In this document: piece after piece, positions 5,917-6,279 of the stretch | Layout: each line of letters opens with the position of its first letter | Numbering within the stretch: position 1 is the first letter of the stretch | Origin: Anaerolineae bacterium | Lineage (GTDB): Bacteria > Chloroflexota > Anaerolineae > Anaerolineales > Villigracilaceae | Reading direction: 5' to 3' | NCBI GenBank assembly: GCA_003141915.1 | Contig: PLNY01000171.1 | Span: 1-6,279 of the forward strand | DNA: 6,279 nucleotides | Program-made: the position numbers and the translations under genes | Notes under the pieces: generated by a model | Seen by the model: the letters and a program-made list of their open reading frames with translations, nothing else | Told to the model about the DNA's origin: nothing | Databases searched by the model: none

Positions 5917-6102
5917 CGAGAAATGACGAACGAAAAACCGCTTCACTTGGCTGAGACCTCGGAGGTCTGTATATAGCGCCATGAAGAATATGGATGAACG
6001 CAAAGGTCAATGGTTCGTATACAGAGAATTGTCCATGTAATGGGCGGGCTTATAAGGCATTGATTCCAGAATCTGACGCCAGCTATGGTCGTTGAGTGAT
6101 GC
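5917..6102. other. Spacer without a convincing gene
   Basis: Apart from the palindrome, I see only two tiny plus-strand open frames, of 17 codons from 5923 and 19 codons from 5981. Neither has a good ribosome binding site or any recognisable sequence. Between 6038 and 6076, stops occur in the frame that later runs through the tandem array. The last part (about 6091-6102) already looks like a decayed half-unit of the array that follows. Confidence 0.5.
5954..5968. repeat. 15-bp intergenic palindrome
   Basis: AGACCTC (5954-5960) and GAGGTCT (5962-5968) are perfect inverted 7-bp arms around one central G, 38 bp after the glycosylase stop. There is no T-run after it, so it is a poor intrinsic terminator. 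It could be a protein-binding dyad or one copy of a dispersed palindromic family. I have a vague memory of similar AGACCTC-GAGGTCT sequences recurring in spacers of Chloroflexota, which would need a genome count to confirm. Confidence 0.55.
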
Positions 6103-6279
6103 CAAGGAAACTCCTGGCGAGTTCAAGGAAGCGCTCGGCAGGTGCAAGGAAGCATCCGTCAAGCCCAAGCAACCGTCCAGCGAGTGCAAGCAACCATTCA
6201 GTGACTTCAAGCAAGCGTCCAGCGGGTGCAAGCAACCATTCAGTGACTTCAAGCAAGCGTCCAGCGAGTGCAAGCAACC
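6007..6279 (-). CDS. Possible C-terminal part of a heptad-repeat protein (doubtful, truncated)
   Basis: If the array is translated, this minus-strand frame is one candidate. It is open from the window edge to a TGA at 6007-6009, and its 5' end would lie outside. It reads as 7-residue repeats of form [SC]-L-x-S-L-[DN]-[AG], for example CLKSLNG and CLHSLDG. It continues through the decayed unit (SLASLND) into a 27-residue non-repeat tail ending YTNH. In favour: the leucine pattern persists into the degenerate unit, and the frame extends past the array. Against: base changes between units are not concentrated at synonymous sites, and competing frames are open too. These are a second minus frame reading LL-type heptads (stop near 6083) and two plus frames. 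No start codon or ribosome binding site can be assessed. I treat it as unproven. Confidence 0.22.
   Translation of the reverse strand, partial: GCLHSLDACLKSLNGCLHPLDACLKSLNGCLHSLDGCLGLTDASLHLPSASLNSPGVSLASLNDHSWRQILESMPYKPAHYMDNSLYTNH
6103..6279. repeat. 21-bp tandem repeat array with 42-bp higher-order unit (continues past window)
   Basis: Eight complete 21-bp units start at 6103, 6124, 6145, 6166, 6187, 6208, 6229 and 6250, and a ninth begins at 6271 and is cut by the window edge. All share a core CAAG[GC]AA, then any base, then C in positions 1-9; the other 12 positions vary. From 6166 on, two unit types alternate, giving a 42-bp repeat. Copies 6187-6228 and 6229-6270 differ at one base (G at 6225, A at 6267). 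The three leftmost units are the most diverged, as expected of an ageing array edge. There are no spacers, so it is not CRISPR. Because 21 is a multiple of three, several frames on both strands stay open and would encode 7-residue repeats. Whether it is coding is therefore unresolved from the visible part. Confidence 0.95.

Noticed and set aside
5759..6010. Minus-strand open frames of 83 and 76 codons across the glycosylase 3' end
   Set aside because: They overlap the conserved glycosylase C-terminus and the palindrome, and show no recognisable protein pattern.
6103..6279. CRISPR array
   Set aside because: The units are contiguous 21-mers with no unique spacers, and the variation lies inside the unit.
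1..6279. Defence island, toxin-antitoxin pair, prophage or insertion sequence
   Set aside because: No transposase, integrase, nuclease-effector, toxin or phage structural features are visible. The recognised genes are repair, wall, transport and translation-editing functions.

Overview
The window reads like chromosomal DNA of a free-living, moderate-GC bacterium. My best guess is a member of the Chloroflexota (Anaerolineae-like). That is an inference from the overall style: mixed housekeeping genes, short operons, and intergenic spacers filled with small palindromic or tandem elements. No marker gene here fixes the taxonomy. Nothing suggests a phage, plasmid or insertion sequence, and I see no tRNA, rRNA or CRISPR array.

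Layout, left to right. (1) Positions 1-522 hold the 3' end of recG, the branch-migration helicase used in replication-fork rescue. (2) Positions 523-630 are a spacer dominated by an 11-bp inverted repeat and 9-bp tandem units. (3) Positions 631-2100 are a two-gene unit: a Tat-exported L,D-transpeptidase (cell-wall cross-linking) and, 9 bp later, a small acidic protein of unknown function. (4) Positions 2101-2171 carry a perfect 12-bp hairpin followed by T-rich repeats, probably a transcription boundary. (5) Positions 2187-4438 are a plus-strand run: an MFS transporter, a 60-residue two-helix membrane protein, a 94-residue AT-rich protein of unknown function, and a YbaK/YeaK-type aminoacyl-tRNA deacylase whose GTG start overlaps the preceding stop codon. 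(6) Positions 4449-4898, on the minus strand and convergent with the deacylase, encode a four-helix membrane protein of unknown function. (7) A divergent promoter region (4899-5037) separates it from (8) an AlkA/OGG1-superfamily DNA glycosylase (5038-5916). (9) The last 363 bp have no convincing gene. They hold a 15-bp palindrome and, from 6103 to the window edge, a 21-bp tandem repeat with a 42-bp higher-order unit.

Functionally the window mixes DNA repair (recG, glycosylase), translation quality control (deacylase), envelope maintenance (L,D-transpeptidase, small membrane proteins) and transport. I see no sign that these form one dedicated system. The part least explained by known families is the heptad-compatible 21-bp repeat array at the right edge. 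Next come the unknown gene beside the transpeptidase and the compositionally distinct small gene translationally coupled to the deacylase.
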